A stretch of 64,000 bases of DNA from Chloroflexota bacterium (GTDB taxonomy: Bacteria > Chloroflexota > Anaerolineae > Aggregatilineales > Phototrophicaceae), in contig WTGC01000004.1 in NCBI GenBank assembly GCA_011523705.1, forward strand, positions 229,974-293,973. The letters run 5' to 3'. Shown piece after piece: positions 38,809 through 48,947 of this stretch. Position numbers and translations under genes: made by a program. Position 1 is the first letter of the stretch. The number at the start of each line of letters is the position of its first letter. The notes under the pieces were generated by a model. That model worked only from the letters and a program-made list of their open reading frames with translations. It did not search any database and was not told the DNA's origin.

Positions 38809-40611
38809 CTAGCCCGCCTCCTGATTTGCTGCGATCTGGAATCCATGTCTTAGGGCGTCCGAGACGCGCACCGAAACGGCGGAATCGGGATATGGCGTGC
38901 ATGGCAGCGGGATGGTCCAGCACTGATTCATGCCAATCGGGACATGGAGAATTAAGCCGTCCTCAGTCTCAAATCGCTTGTATTCCGGCTGGAAGGGAGC
39001 GTGGAAACCGTCATTAGCTCCCGCTGGCACAAGGATTTCTTCGTGCCTGAAAATTAGAAACACCACATAAGCCAGACTGATCAGAATGAAGGCAAATACA
39101 GCAAGAACCCGTCGCCGCCATTCAATCCAGCGCCAAGCCAGCGTCGCCATCGTGATTGACAATGCGGCAGTACTCCAGAGAATGTATCGCACATACTTGT
39201 CTTCCGGCACCGTGAAAAACCAGAATACCAACATGATCAGCAGCGGGAGCAGCGCCCACCAGCGAAGGACTGGCGCTCGGCGCTCTGGCCGATGCTTCCG
39301 ACTTCCAAAGAAATACAGGGCGAGCGCCATGACGGACACAACCGTCGGCATGGCGGTGGGGAAAATATTGCGCGCGAATTCATGCAGCCAGGGACCCAGC
39401 CATTCCCAGGATGACAACACGGCAGCGGGATCGCCGCCTCTGAGGCGCGTGTTGGTGGCGAGAGTGCGCTGCCGGTCTTCGACCCGATCCGCGGGTATCG
39501 CCCAGTCGACCTCGAAGCGGCCAATCGATAGCGGGTAGGCGACATAGCCACTAGTAACGACTCCCCGCGCCAACCAGGGGAGCAGCAGCGTCAATCCGAC
39601 CAAAGATATCAGCGCGACATTGCGTTGAATACGCCGCGCGGCGATACGCAATCCGCCGCGCCGCCACCAAACGACGATCGCTAGCATGGCGGTTGCGAAT
39701 CCGAACACAATGAAACTCTGCTTGACTGTGAAGCCGGTCAAAATAATGATCGCCAGGCGATAAACAAGATAATCGCGCGAGCCCCTATTCGGTCGCCAAT
39801 ACTGCAGAAAATCGAGCAGATAGATCAAGGTCAAGAAGCCGATCAGATCGACCACAGTATCAGTCAAGAAGTGCGTGATGCCGCCCCAGCGTACGGTCTG
39901 AAACAAGATGAAGGGGATTGTCGCCGACGCGAACATGCTCGACCAACGCGCCTCCTTCGCAGCCCGCGACCGCAGGAGCTGGATCGCCGTGCCAAGGGCA
40001 TAGGCCAGGTAAACCGTCAGCAACAGTCCCCTTGCAATGTATACCGATCGGCCGGACCAAATCGACGTATCTAACAGGGCGTCATAAAGGTAGACCGAAT
40101 GATTAAAAGCCAAGGACGAAAAGAGGTTTCCCAGGCCCGGTATGACGGGGAAGGCGTCAATCCAAATAACGGCCTGAATATCGCGGAAACCGGTGTCGTA
40201 GGCAATCGGCATGCCCAGCGCTCGATTGGACATCCAAAGCGCCAATAGACCAAAGGGAAGCAGAAACATCTTGTTGCGCGACAGTCTTCCGACCTGGTCC
40301 ATGATGCTCCTGCGCCGCATCATGAGCAGGAGCGCCGCGATAATAGCAAGCAGCAGCGCGAGCATGTCATTCACCGGAAAGGCAAAATGCCAGATTTGCA
40401 TGATGGCCAGCGAGAGCGCCCAGCCCAACCAGAAGCTATCCAACCAGACCCAGCCGGATACCAATGGCTTGCCCAGCGCCTGCATGGCAGCCAAACCCAG
40501 GCCGCTGAAGAGTAGAAAGAGCAGCAGCCAGGTCAGCAAGACGCTGCCCATAGGCGCTATGAGATCCAGCATTTGCACGCACCCTGCATATCTGACAGAA
40601 TAACCCAGCAT
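38809..40611 (-). CDS. polytopic membrane protein, possible glycosyltransferase
   Basis: 600 aa with many TM segments; GT-C-like architecture by inspection only. Confidence 0.7.
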   Translation of the reverse strand: MLGYSVRYAGCVQMLDLIAPMGSVLLTWLLLFLLFSGLGLAAMQALGKPLVSGWVWLDSFWLGWALSLAIMQIWHFAFPVNDMLALLLAIIAALLLMMRRRSIMDQVGRLSRNKMFLLPFGLLALWMSNRALGMPIAYDTGFRDIQAVIWIDAFPVIPGLGNLFSSLAFNHSVYLYDALLDTSIWSGRSVYIARGLLLTVYLAYALGTAIQLLRSRAAKEARWSSMFASATIPFILFQTVRWGGITHFLTDTVVDLIGFLTLIYLLDFLQYWRPNRGSRDYLVYRLAIIILTGFTVKQSFIVFGFATAMLAIVVWWRRGGLRIAARRIQRNVALISLVGLTLLLPWLARGVVTSGYVAYPLSIGRFEVDWAIPADRVEDRQRTLATNTRLRGGDPAAVLSSWEWLGPWLHEFARNIFPTAMPTVVSVMALALYFFGSRKHRPERRAPVLRWWALLPLLIMLVFWFFTVPEDKYVRYILWSTAALSITMATLAWRWIEWRRRVLAVFAFILISLAYVVFLIFRHEEILVPAGANDGFHAPFQPEYKRFETEDGLILHVPIGMNQCWTIPLPCTPYPDSAVSVRVSDALRHGFQIAANQEAG

Positions 40612-40630
40612 CGACCCGCGGAAACTCCAT

Positions 40631-40636
40631 TATAAT
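40631..40636 (+). promoter_or_regulatory. -10 element TATAAT upstream of AlbA_2-type regulator
   Basis: TATAAT with a poor -35; predicted TSS about 40643. Confidence 0.35.
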
Positions 40637-40714
40637 GACAGATATGCCATCACGCGATTACCATATTGACCCGCGGCAATGATAATCGCCGCCGTACGAT
40701 TAGATAAATTCATC

Positions 40715-42163
40715 ATGCCCACAGCCCCCTTTATTGAGTCAGGCGAAGGACCAAGGCTCGCGTATGTCAACCGCGCTGACGCCGATCTCATCGCCGAGAC
40801 TATGGTCGCCTTCGCCAATACCGAAGGCGGGATGATCATCATTGAGCTTCAAGAGGACGGCGAGGTCGCGTCAGCAGCGTCTGAAATCCACGACATTAGC
40901 CGCCTGCTGCGGCTCGCTGATGATCTCTACAATCCGCCGGTCGTCACTGAAGATTGGGAAGAGATTGACCTCGCGGCGCCGAATCAACTGATGCAGATGC
41001 CAGCCGCCGATGGCAACGGCGGCAGCGCCGGCGCGGACCTTCGCGGCAAGACAACAGTCTACGCCCTTCGCGTTCCGCGCAGCACCGAGCTGCACGCCCT
41101 CGCCGATGGTCGCGTTCTGATACGCAGCGGCAAGGTCAATCGGCCGCTGGGCGGGCAAGAGATTCAGCGGCTGGCCAGCGCGAAGAACACCGGCGATTTC
41201 GAAAGCGAGGCCGTCCCGGGGGCGACCATTGACGACTTCAGCCGCGCGATGATTGACGAATACCTGGAGAAGCGCGCCGAACGCACCAAACGTCCCTACA
41301 GCGGCGAGGTCAATTCTCTGCTGGCCGAAGTCGGCGCGATCACCGCGAATGGCAAACCGACAGTCGGCGGGCTCTTGCTCTTCAGCGAATATCCGCAGCG
41401 TTGGCTGCCACAAAGCGGCGTCGTATTCGCCAAGTTCGTGGGCAAGACCCCGCGCGGTGAAAGCGGCCTGGCTGGTTACTCACGCCGCGAAGAGCTGATC
41501 GGTCCCGTTCCGCGCCTGATCGAAGCCACCTGGAATCTGGTTTGGAGCGAAATGGCGATCAGCGCCGTGGTCAAGGGGCTCGAGCGCGAGGAAACCTTCG
41601 AATATCCGCAATTCGCCGTGCGCGAGGCGCTGGTCAACGCGATCTGCCATCGTGATTATCGACTGCGCGGTCGCCGCATCGAAGTGCGCATGTTTTCCGA
41701 CCGACTGGAAGTGATTTCGCCCGGCGGCTTGCCCGGCTTCATCACGGTCGAAAATATCAAAGACGAACACTTTTCGCGCAATCCGCGCTTGGTCGGCGGG
41801 TTATTCCATTGGGGCTACATTGAAGAGCTCGGACTCGGCATTGACCGAATGATGGAAGTGATGGAGCAAGCCGGTCATTCACCGCCCAAGTTCGACGCCC
41901 GCCCTTATAGCTTCGCCGTCGCCTTGCACAATGAACGCGCGCAGCCGGAATTGCCCGAATGGTCGCGCGATACAAATCACCGGCAGGCGCGCGCCCTGCA
42001 ATATATCCGCGAATCCGGCTCGATTACGAATCGGGAATATCGCGGCTTGATTCAGTCAGTCTCGGCCGAGACCCTGCGCCTGGATCTTGTCGATCTGGTG
42101 GAAAAAGGGATCCTCACCCGTATCGGCGCCAAGAAGGGCACCTATTACGTGCTCAGAGAATAA
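40715..42163 (+). CDS. AlbA_2/Schlafen-type putative DNA-binding transcriptional regulator with C-terminal ATP-binding (RecG-like) region
   Basis: AETMVAFANTEGGMIIIEL, YPQFAVREALVNAICHRDYRLRGRRIEVRMFSDRLEVISPGGLPGFITVENIKDEHFSRNPRLV. ORF extends to 40679. Confidence 0.88.
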   Translation: MPTAPFIESGEGPRLAYVNRADADLIAETMVAFANTEGGMIIIELQEDGEVASAASEIHDISRLLRLADDLYNPPVVTEDWEEIDLAAPNQLMQMPAADGNGGSAGADLRGKTTVYALRVPRSTELHALADGRVLIRSGKVNRPLGGQEIQRLASAKNTGDFESEAVPGATIDDFSRAMIDEYLEKRAERTKRPYSGEVNSLLAEVGAITANGKPTVGGLLLFSEYPQRWLPQSGVVFAKFVGKTPRGESGLAGYSRREELIGPVPRLIEATWNLVWSEMAISAVVKGLEREETFEYPQFAVREALVNAICHRDYRLRGRRIEVRMFSDRLEVISPGGLPGFITVENIKDEHFSRNPRLVGGLFHWGYIEELGLGIDRMMEVMEQAGHSPPKFDARPYSFAVALHNERAQPELPEWSRDTNHRQARALQYIRESGSITNREYRGLIQSVSAETLRLDLVDLVEKGILTRIGAKKGTYYVLRE

Positions 42164-42229
42164 GTCCGCTGGAACAGCAAAGAGCGCCCGACTTGGCGCC
42201 AAATTGCTGAATTGTCCGCATATCGCGCT

Positions 42230-42577
42230 CTAGCGACGCCGTTCCTTGAGCCGAGCGGATTTCCCCCGACGATCGCGAAGATAGTAGAGTTGGGCGCGCC
42301 GCACTTTCGCCCGCCGCAGAATCTCAACCTTTTCGACGCGCGGACTGCGCAGGAGGAAAGTCCGCTCGACGCCGACGCCGTGGCTGGCGATCCGGCGGAC
42401 GGTGAAATTCGCTTCATTCCCGCCCTTGCGCGCCCGAATCACAACTCCCTGGAACACCTGAACGCGTTCGCGCACGCCTTCCACGATTCGCACATGAACC
42501 TTGACAGTATCGCCGGATTCAATTTCCGGATGCATATGATTCTCGGCGACCAGCGCCCGCACCAAGTCCTGGCTCAT
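42230..42577 (-). CDS. rplS: 50S ribosomal protein L19
   Basis: [31 protein letters not shown]...[41 protein letters not shown]. Start MSQDLVRAL chosen. Confidence 0.97.
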   Translation of the reverse strand: MSQDLVRALVAENHMHPEIESGDTVKVHVRIVEGVRERVQVFQGVVIRARKGGNEANFTVRRIASHGVGVERTFLLRSPRVEKVEILRRAKVRRAQLYYLRDRRGKSARLKERRR

Positions 42578-42738
42578 GGCTGCATTCCTTCCACAAAAAT
42601 ACGCCCGAAGGCGTACGATGTCTTCCTGAATGGCGAGCATTCTAGCATAGAACCAGGGCGGCTTACAAGGGTGTTCGCGTGACTTTCCCGCCGGGCAGGC
42701 GCTTCCGCGCGGCGAGATTATGAACCGGTAATCTGCTG

Positions 42739-43599
42739 CTAAGGGGTTTGCAGCACTTGGCCCGCGTCCAACGTATCCACGTCGGTGATATCGTTGAGCT
42801 CGGCCAAAATGTCAACCGTGGTGCCGAGCGCGATGGCGATTCCAAAGAGCGTATCATTCTGCTGCACCGTGTAGGAACCGCCGGACGCCGATGGAGGCGC
42901 CGACTGAACGCTGAATTCGGTTCCCGCATCCGCTTGCGCGTTGTCCAGAAGCGTCGTCTGCGCCTGCTCAACCAGCGTGTCACGCGCGTCGGCTTCCGCC
43001 AGTTCAAGCTCGGCTGTCGCCGGTATCAATGCCGGGGCTTGCGCCGGCGCGGGAATGGAGGTCGGCGGCGGTATGAAGCCGGTGGTCCCACATTTGGGTA
43101 TTGTAATATGTTGACCAACGGCAATCCGATCTGGATTGTCAATGGCGCTCGCTTTCGCAATGTCATCAACGGTCACGCCATAAGCCAGCGACAATTGATA
43201 CAAGGTATCGCCGGCGCGAATCTCATGCACACAGTCTGCGCCTGGCGGAATGGTGGCTCGCGCAGCCGGAATCGCCGTCGATTGAATCGCCGCGCCCGCG
43301 ACATCCTGGGCGCCAGTCGACGTTCCTGCAAGGGCGGCCGGCTGCGTCTGCAAGGCAATCAGTGCGGTTGCCGTGAGCGCGAATTCGTCGGCTTCTTGTT
43401 CCGCCGTCTCCGGTTCCTCTGTGGCTGTTGGCGGCGCGGGACTTGGCTCCGCTTCTTCGGCCGGCGTCGGCGAGGAAACCTGTCGCGCGACCGGCTGCTG
43501 CTGAATCACTTCGGATGTATCGCGAAAACATGCTGTCAGCATCAGCGACATCAAGGCAAGCAAAGCAACCAGCAGATCGCGTTGATGGCGCTCAATCAT
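42739..43599 (-). CDS. LysM-domain lipoprotein
   Basis: 286 aa; lipobox-like LMLTAC; two LysM repeats [31 protein letters not shown]...GQHITIP and [29 protein letters not shown]...GQVL. Confidence 0.88.
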   Translation of the reverse strand: MIERHQRDLLVALLALMSLMLTACFRDTSEVIQQQPVARQVSSPTPAEEAEPSPAPPTATEEPETAEQEADEFALTATALIALQTQPAALAGTSTGAQDVAGAAIQSTAIPAARATIPPGADCVHEIRAGDTLYQLSLAYGVTVDDIAKASAIDNPDRIAVGQHITIPKCGTTGFIPPPTSIPAPAQAPALIPATAELELAEADARDTLVEQAQTTLLDNAQADAGTEFSVQSAPPSASGGSYTVQQNDTLFGIAIALGTTVDILAELNDITDVDTLDAGQVLQTP

Positions 43600-43813
43600 C
43601 GGTCGGCAACTCCCTATCGCAAGCCGGTCGGTGCATCGACATGTCGATTCTGGCTGGCGATCCGCCGCCAGTCTTCAGTGTTTCAAATGCCCAATACGAC
43701 TCGCGCCAGCTTTCGATGTTCATTATAGGTAGAGTGGAGATTATGGACAAACGAGTTTGCGACAGGCTTTGCCACATTCCGGAAGTCAAGGGCGCAGTGA
43801 GGGGTGTCAGTTC

Positions 43814-44638
43814 TTAGGATATCATGCCGGATGCTAATCCTAGCAGGATGAGCGCGCCGGCAGCGATGCGATAATAGCCGAAGGCGACGAAACTGCGCCG
43901 AGAAATGTATTTCAACAACAAGTCGATAGCCAGCCAACTGAAAAGGCCGGATAAGGCCGCGCCTAAGAGCAGCAACAGCAGCTGTTCCGAGCCCAGCGAA
44001 TCGGCGGTGGTGACGAACTTGTAGAGCGTCGCGCTGCCCAGGAGCGGTATCGCCAGGAAAAACGAAAACTCAGTCGCGGCCCGGCGGCGCAAACCCGCTA
44101 ACATGCCGCCGACGATCGAGCTGCCCGAGCGCGACATGCCCGGAATCAGCGCGAGCACTTGCACCAAACCGATAAGCGCCGCCTGACGCAAGCTTACCTT
44201 GCCAAGGTCAATCGGCTCCACGGCGAAGCTGTCTTGGAATCGGGGCAGCCGCTCGACGAACAGGATTGCGATTCCGCCGAATATCAGCGAGGCCGCCACC
44301 ACGTGCGGAGAGAAAAACAGAGCCTCGATTTCCTGTTGATATATGATTCCAAGCGCGGCCACGGGTGCGCTTGCCAGTGCGATCATCAGCCAGAATCGAC
44401 GCGCTTCCGCCGACGATCGCAGGGGCAGAATCCGCTCGCCCAATAGTCGTCTATAGTAAACAAGCACGGCCGCCACCGCGCCAATTTGAATGAAGATCTC
44501 GAAAACCGGAGGCAATAAGGCATCAAACTGGAGCACGGCCGCGCCGACGATCAGGTGCCCGGTCGATGAAACAGGCAGAAACTCGGTGACGCCTTGAATC
44601 AGCGACAGTATGGCAACTTTGAAAATGTCATCCATCAT
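43814..44638 (-). CDS. uppP: undecaprenyl-diphosphatase
   Basis: 274 aa; LIQGVTEFLPVSSTGHLIVG, LALIPGMSRSGSSIVGGMLAGL. Confidence 0.96.
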   Translation of the reverse strand: MMDDIFKVAILSLIQGVTEFLPVSSTGHLIVGAAVLQFDALLPPVFEIFIQIGAVAAVLVYYRRLLGERILPLRSSAEARRFWLMIALASAPVAALGIIYQQEIEALFFSPHVVAASLIFGGIAILFVERLPRFQDSFAVEPIDLGKVSLRQAALIGLVQVLALIPGMSRSGSSIVGGMLAGLRRRAATEFSFFLAIPLLGSATLYKFVTTADSLGSEQLLLLLLGAALSGLFSWLAIDLLLKYISRRSFVAFGYYRIAAGALILLGLASGMIS

Positions 44639-44682
44639 GCATTCATCATTCTAGCGCGCGGCATTTTGGATTGCCTGATCGA

Positions 44683-45078
44683 TTACACGATGGCGAAAAG
44701 TCGCTGGCCCAGGAAGAGGCCAATGACGACGCCGAGCAAACAGCCAACATTGTTCAACAGCAGATTGATCACGAGCAAGGTCCAGTCGCCGCGCTGCATC
44801 AAGGCGACGCTTTCGTTCGCGAATGCTGAGAAAGTTGTGAACGCGCCGAAGAATCCAGCGCCGACCAGCAGGCGCAGCGGCGGCGACAGCCCGGTTCTTG
44901 CGCTCAACCAGGCGCCGAATATTGCAAGGCCAAATGATCCAATCACATTTACCAGAAATGTCCCATAGGGGAAAGCACCCCAGCGCGGCGCCAGATAGTC
45001 GTTGACCCAAAGTGACAGCGCGTAACGCGCGTTGGCGCCGAAAAACCCGCCAATGCCGACATATATCAGATTCTCCAT
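44683..45078 (-). CDS. crcB: fluoride efflux channel CrcB/Fluc
   Basis: MENLIYVGIGGFFGANARYALSLWV, GTFLVNVIGSFGLAIF, GFFGAFTTFSAFANES. Confidence 0.94.
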   Translation of the reverse strand: MENLIYVGIGGFFGANARYALSLWVNDYLAPRWGAFPYGTFLVNVIGSFGLAIFGAWLSARTGLSPPLRLLVGAGFFGAFTTFSAFANESVALMQRGDWTLLVINLLLNNVGCLLGVVIGLFLGQRLFAIV

Positions 45079-45327
45079 CGCTGGCTCCCGCAACTGTTTC
45101 TGCTGATTCTCGATTCTTCTCAGATCGACTCGCTCAAATGAAGACCTGCTTGCTCGCGCGATGAGAGGGCTTGCTATCATGCGCGACAGCGGTTAGATCT
45201 TTTCGCTGCCGCCAAGCGACCGCGTGTAGGCCGCGCCGGCGGGCAGTCCGCGATTACCGTCCAGCGGTTCTATCGTGCATCGTCTCCTGTTCTACAGTAC
45301 ACTACCGTTTCGCGACAGGAACCAGCC

Positions 45328-46626
45328 ATGGAATACGTCAAGCTCATCAGCAGCAACCGCGATTTCGCCAAATTGTGGGGGGCGCAGCTCGTCAGCCTTC
45401 TCGGCGATTGGTTCAGTACGATAGTCATATCCGCGCTCATCGTATCTTACACGGAAGGGACCGGTTACCAGGGCCTTGCCGTCAGCGCTTTCCTCATCGC
45501 CCGCTTGGTCCCGCCCCTGTTGATGCGTCCACTGGCGGGCGTGCTTGCCGATCGTTTTGACCGCAAACGATTGTTGATCGCCAGTGATATTTTACGCGCG
45601 CTCGCCGTTCTTGGCTTGCTGTTCACCACGCAAGGTCCGCAATACTTGCCGCTCGTCTATGTTTTCATCGTCATTCAGTTTCTGGTATCGTCCATCTTTG
45701 AACCAGCCCGAAACGCCATCATGCCGAGTATCCTCTATCGCCATCAGCTCGTTATCGGAAACACGCTCAGCAGCGTGACCTGGTCGGCAATGCTGGCGAT
45801 CGGGGCGATCACCGGCGGTATCGTCGCCGAGCTCCTGGGAATACAAGCCGCCCTGCTGATTGACGCGCTGACCTTTGTTGTCTCGGCTTTGCTGGTGGTC
45901 ACGATCGTGATCCCGGAGACGCCCCGTTCCGAGCTTGGGCGGGAGCTTCGCAAGGTCAAAGACAAGTCACAGCGGACCTTTGTTGACGGGATCCGTTATC
46001 TGCTAAGTCATCGCAGCGCCGCTGCGCCCCTTTTGGTCAAGATGGGATTGAGCATCACCAGCTCCGACACCGTGCTGATCATCTATGGCACACAGGTCTT
46101 CGTTCTGGGCGAGCAGGGCATCACCTCAATGGCGATTCTTTGGGCTGCCTTTGGCTTCGGCGCTATCATTGGCCCCTTCATTACCAACCATTTCAGCGAT
46201 GGTTCGGTCCGCGCCTTGCGCCGGCTGATCATCATCGGCTTCATCTTTATGGCGCTTGGCTGGCTGCTTTGGGGATTGGCGCCTTCGCTGGAGTTCCTGG
46301 TGTTTGCCGTTGTCGTGCGCGCCATGGGCGGCTCGATCAATTGGACATACAGCTCGGTCATCATTCAACAGGTTGTGTCCGACGAATATCTGGGGCGCGC
46401 ATTCTCGCTGGACTTTGCCGGATTTGAATTGGTGCAAAGCATCGGCATTGTTGTTATCGGGCTCTTGATCGACGCGGCCGGTCACCAAAGCATTCAGGCG
46501 ATTGTGTTTGGCGCGGCTTTGGTGTCGCTCGCGCCGCTGCTAATCTGGGCGCGGATTGTGCAATTGCTGGAAAAACGGGAGTCGCATACGCTATCCGTCT
46601 CACCCGAACTGGCGGCAGGAGGTTGA
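45328..46626 (+). CDS. MFS transporter
   Basis: 432 aa; FAKLWGAQLVSLLGDWFSTIVI, RPLAGVLADRFDRKRLLIASDILRA. Confidence 0.9.
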   Translation: MEYVKLISSNRDFAKLWGAQLVSLLGDWFSTIVISALIVSYTEGTGYQGLAVSAFLIARLVPPLLMRPLAGVLADRFDRKRLLIASDILRALAVLGLLFTTQGPQYLPLVYVFIVIQFLVSSIFEPARNAIMPSILYRHQLVIGNTLSSVTWSAMLAIGAITGGIVAELLGIQAALLIDALTFVVSALLVVTIVIPETPRSELGRELRKVKDKSQRTFVDGIRYLLSHRSAAAPLLVKMGLSITSSDTVLIIYGTQVFVLGEQGITSMAILWAAFGFGAIIGPFITNHFSDGSVRALRRLIIIGFIFMALGWLLWGLAPSLEFLVFAVVVRAMGGSINWTYSSVIIQQVVSDEYLGRAFSLDFAGFELVQSIGIVVIGLLIDAAGHQSIQAIVFGAALVSLAPLLIWARIVQLLEKRESHTLSVSPELAAGG

Positions 46627-46627
46627 T

Positions 46628-47329
46628 ATGACAAGCTTTCAATACGATTCCGGGATCATTGAGAATTATCCCAATTTGGCTGCCGGCGTCATTGTCGCGC
46701 AGGGCATGACCAATGACCGGTCGCCAGATGCGCTGCGCGAGCGCTATATGGCGGAGCAAGCGGCGGTGAAAGCGCGCATCGGCTCGACGCCATTGAGCGA
46801 GCAGCCGACTCTTGGCGCCTGGCGGCGGGCGATCAGCGCTTTCGGCGTCTCCCCAACCAAATACCGCAGCGCGGCCGAATCGCTGCTGCGCCGCTTGACC
46901 AAGAAAGGCGATATCCCCTTCATCAACACGCTGGTTGATATCGGCAATCTGGTTAGCATCCGCTATGGTTTGCCGGTCGCCATCTTTGATACGCGTCAAA
47001 TCGAGCTGCCAATCACCGTGCGCTATGCCGATGGCGGCGAAGACTTCACCGACCTAGGCAGCAATACGATCGTCCACCCCGAGCCGGGTGAAGTGATCTT
47101 CTCTGACAAGAAGCGCATGGTGGTGGCGCGGAGATGGTGTTGGCGCCAAAGCGCGACCAGCGCCTCCAGCGAATCCACGACCGACGCCGTCATCACGGTC
47201 GAAGCGCATCACGAAAAGGGAGCGGTCGATATTGAAAGCGCCCTCGCCGATCTGCAGCAGCTGCTGGCTGAATATGCCGGAGGAAGCCTCGACGCCGCCG
47301 TTCTCAATGGCGACAATCCAGCGATCTAG
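46628..47329 (+). CDS. standalone B3/B4 tRNA-binding domain protein (PheRS beta editing-domain-like)
   Basis: MTSFQYDSGIIENYPNLAAGVIVAQGM...AWRRAISAFGVSPTKYRSAAESLLRRLTKKGDIPFINTLVDIGNLVSIRYGLPVAIFD. Confidence 0.85.
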   Translation: MTSFQYDSGIIENYPNLAAGVIVAQGMTNDRSPDALRERYMAEQAAVKARIGSTPLSEQPTLGAWRRAISAFGVSPTKYRSAAESLLRRLTKKGDIPFINTLVDIGNLVSIRYGLPVAIFDTRQIELPITVRYADGGEDFTDLGSNTIVHPEPGEVIFSDKKRMVVARRWCWRQSATSASSESTTDAVITVEAHHEKGAVDIESALADLQQLLAEYAGGSLDAAVLNGDNPAI

Positions 47330-48156
47330 GCGAGGCGCAAACGACCGCTGAGCACGGGCGGGATTTGCGTTAGATTCTGCCAGTTCAATCCTTGGGCTGC
47401 GGCACCGTCATCCGCGGTGAAAGCCGGCTCCAGCAAGCCATCCAGCATGAAACCGGCGGCGAAGGCGGCCTCGAGCAGTTCGCTCAAGGTCCGATGATAA
47501 TAGTAGTGAGGCGCTGGCTCGCCGGGCGCGCCGGAACCCTTGACTGGCGGCAAATCAAGATAGGCGCGAATCTTGACCGCATAGTGATCGCTGACGACGC
47601 CGTCGCGATCTTCTTTCTCTTGCACGAAGATCGGATTGTTGGAGTTGAATGCCGGATGCTGCGTGGCAAAGACGAAGCGCCCGCCCTTCCCCAGCAAGCG
47701 AGCCGCCGCGCGAAACAGCGGATCAATCGTCGGGATATCCATCAGCGTCATCGTACAGGTGATTGCATCGAACCGGCCAGCGCCCAGCGTCAGCATTGCC
47801 GCTTCGTCGGTGGCGTCTAACGTGTGATATGCGACCATTGGCAAGTTAGTGCGGCGCCGCGCTTTCGCCAGCCGTATCAGTTCTTCGCTGAAATCGAAAG
47901 CCGTGACGCGCGCGCCCAAGCCCGCCAGCCGCCGCGCCAGCGCGCCATTGCCGCAGCCGATATCCAGCACGGCTTCGCCCGCCTGCAAGTCTAGCAATTG
48001 CAGCACGGTCGGTTCAATCAGGCGCCGATGAAATTGATTGCCGAAATCGCCGTGCAGTTTGTCCCAGAATTGCGCCTTCCGGTTCCACAATGCGCGACCC
48101 TCTTGGTTGAGACGCTCAATGTCCAATTCCGCCGTCCTTTGCTCGCGAGCCACCAT
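47326..48156 (-). CDS. class I SAM-dependent methyltransferase
   Basis: 276 aa; AVLDIGCGNGALARRLAGLGARVTAFDFSEELIRLA. Confidence 0.9.
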   Translation of the reverse strand: MVAREQRTAELDIERLNQEGRALWNRKAQFWDKLHGDFGNQFHRRLIEPTVLQLLDLQAGEAVLDIGCGNGALARRLAGLGARVTAFDFSEELIRLAKARRRTNLPMVAYHTLDATDEAAMLTLGAGRFDAITCTMTLMDIPTIDPLFRAAARLLGKGGRFVFATQHPAFNSNNPIFVQEKEDRDGVVSDHYAVKIRAYLDLPPVKGSGAPGEPAPHYYYHRTLSELLEAAFAAGFMLDGLLEPAFTADDGAAAQGLNWQNLTQIPPVLSGRLRLA

Positions 48157-48203
48157 CCGCTACCATATAATCTAACTCGTCGAAATTGCCGGACAGCGAT
48201 GAT

Positions 48204-48947
48204 ATGCTTAGCGCGGAAGAAATCTTCTTGTATGCGATTGTCGGTATACTGGTCGGCTTGTCCAAGGGCGGGCTTGGCGGACCGGTTCCGGTCGCCCTGA
48301 CCGTGCCGCTGATGACCTTGATCATCGACCCGCAGATCGCCGTCGCGCTTGTCCTGCCACTGCTCATTTTCGCCGATATCTTCGCTCTCTATTTCTATTG
48401 GCGGCGATGGGATCGCCATTACATCGCCTTGATGATGGCGCCCGGATTGATCGGCGTTTTGCTGGGCGCGCTCGTGCTAGACGCCATCGACGCCGCGACG
48501 CTCAAGCGCGTCATCGGCTGTCTGACCCTGCTGGCTTTAGCCTTCAAGATCGCCAGCGACCGCCTGGCCGCGCTGGCTTATCAACCGCGGACCTGGCATG
48601 GTTATTTGGCCGGCTGGGCATCCGGCTTCGGCTCCACGCTGGCAAACGTTGGCGCGCCGCCCTTCACCGCTTATCTGCTGCTGCAGCCCAAGATGACGCC
48701 GCGCCGCTTCGTCGGTACGACTACGCTCTTCTTCGCCGTGATGAACTTGACCAAAGTACCGAGCTTCATCGCGTTGGAACTCTTCGAATACGATCGTCTC
48801 CTGAGCATAGCCTGGGTTTTCCTGCTGATTCCACCGGCAGTGCTGGTCGCTCGCCGCCTGATCGACCGCATTAATCAGCAGATCTTTGAATTGATGATGA
48901 TGATCCCGCTTGCCGTGCTCAGCGTGTATCTGCTGCTTTCCGGCTAG
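48204..48947 (+). CDS. TauE/SafE family (sulfite exporter-type) permease
   Basis: GLSKGGLGGPVPVALTVPLMTLII, GWASGFGSTLANVGAPPFTAYLL. Start chosen at ATG 48204. Confidence 0.88.
   Translation: MLSAEEIFLYAIVGILVGLSKGGLGGPVPVALTVPLMTLIIDPQIAVALVLPLLIFADIFALYFYWRRWDRHYIALMMAPGLIGVLLGALVLDAIDAATLKRVIGCLTLLALAFKIASDRLAALAYQPRTWHGYLAGWASGFGSTLANVGAPPFTAYLLLQPKMTPRRFVGTTTLFFAVMNLTKVPSFIALELFEYDRLLSIAWVFLLIPPAVLVARRLIDRINQQIFELMMMIPLAVLSVYLLLSG

Noticed and set aside
45079-45180. Fluoride riboswitch upstream of crcB
   Set aside because: Searched by eye for the conserved crcB-motif core (GGNGATG...CTGATG) and did not find it.
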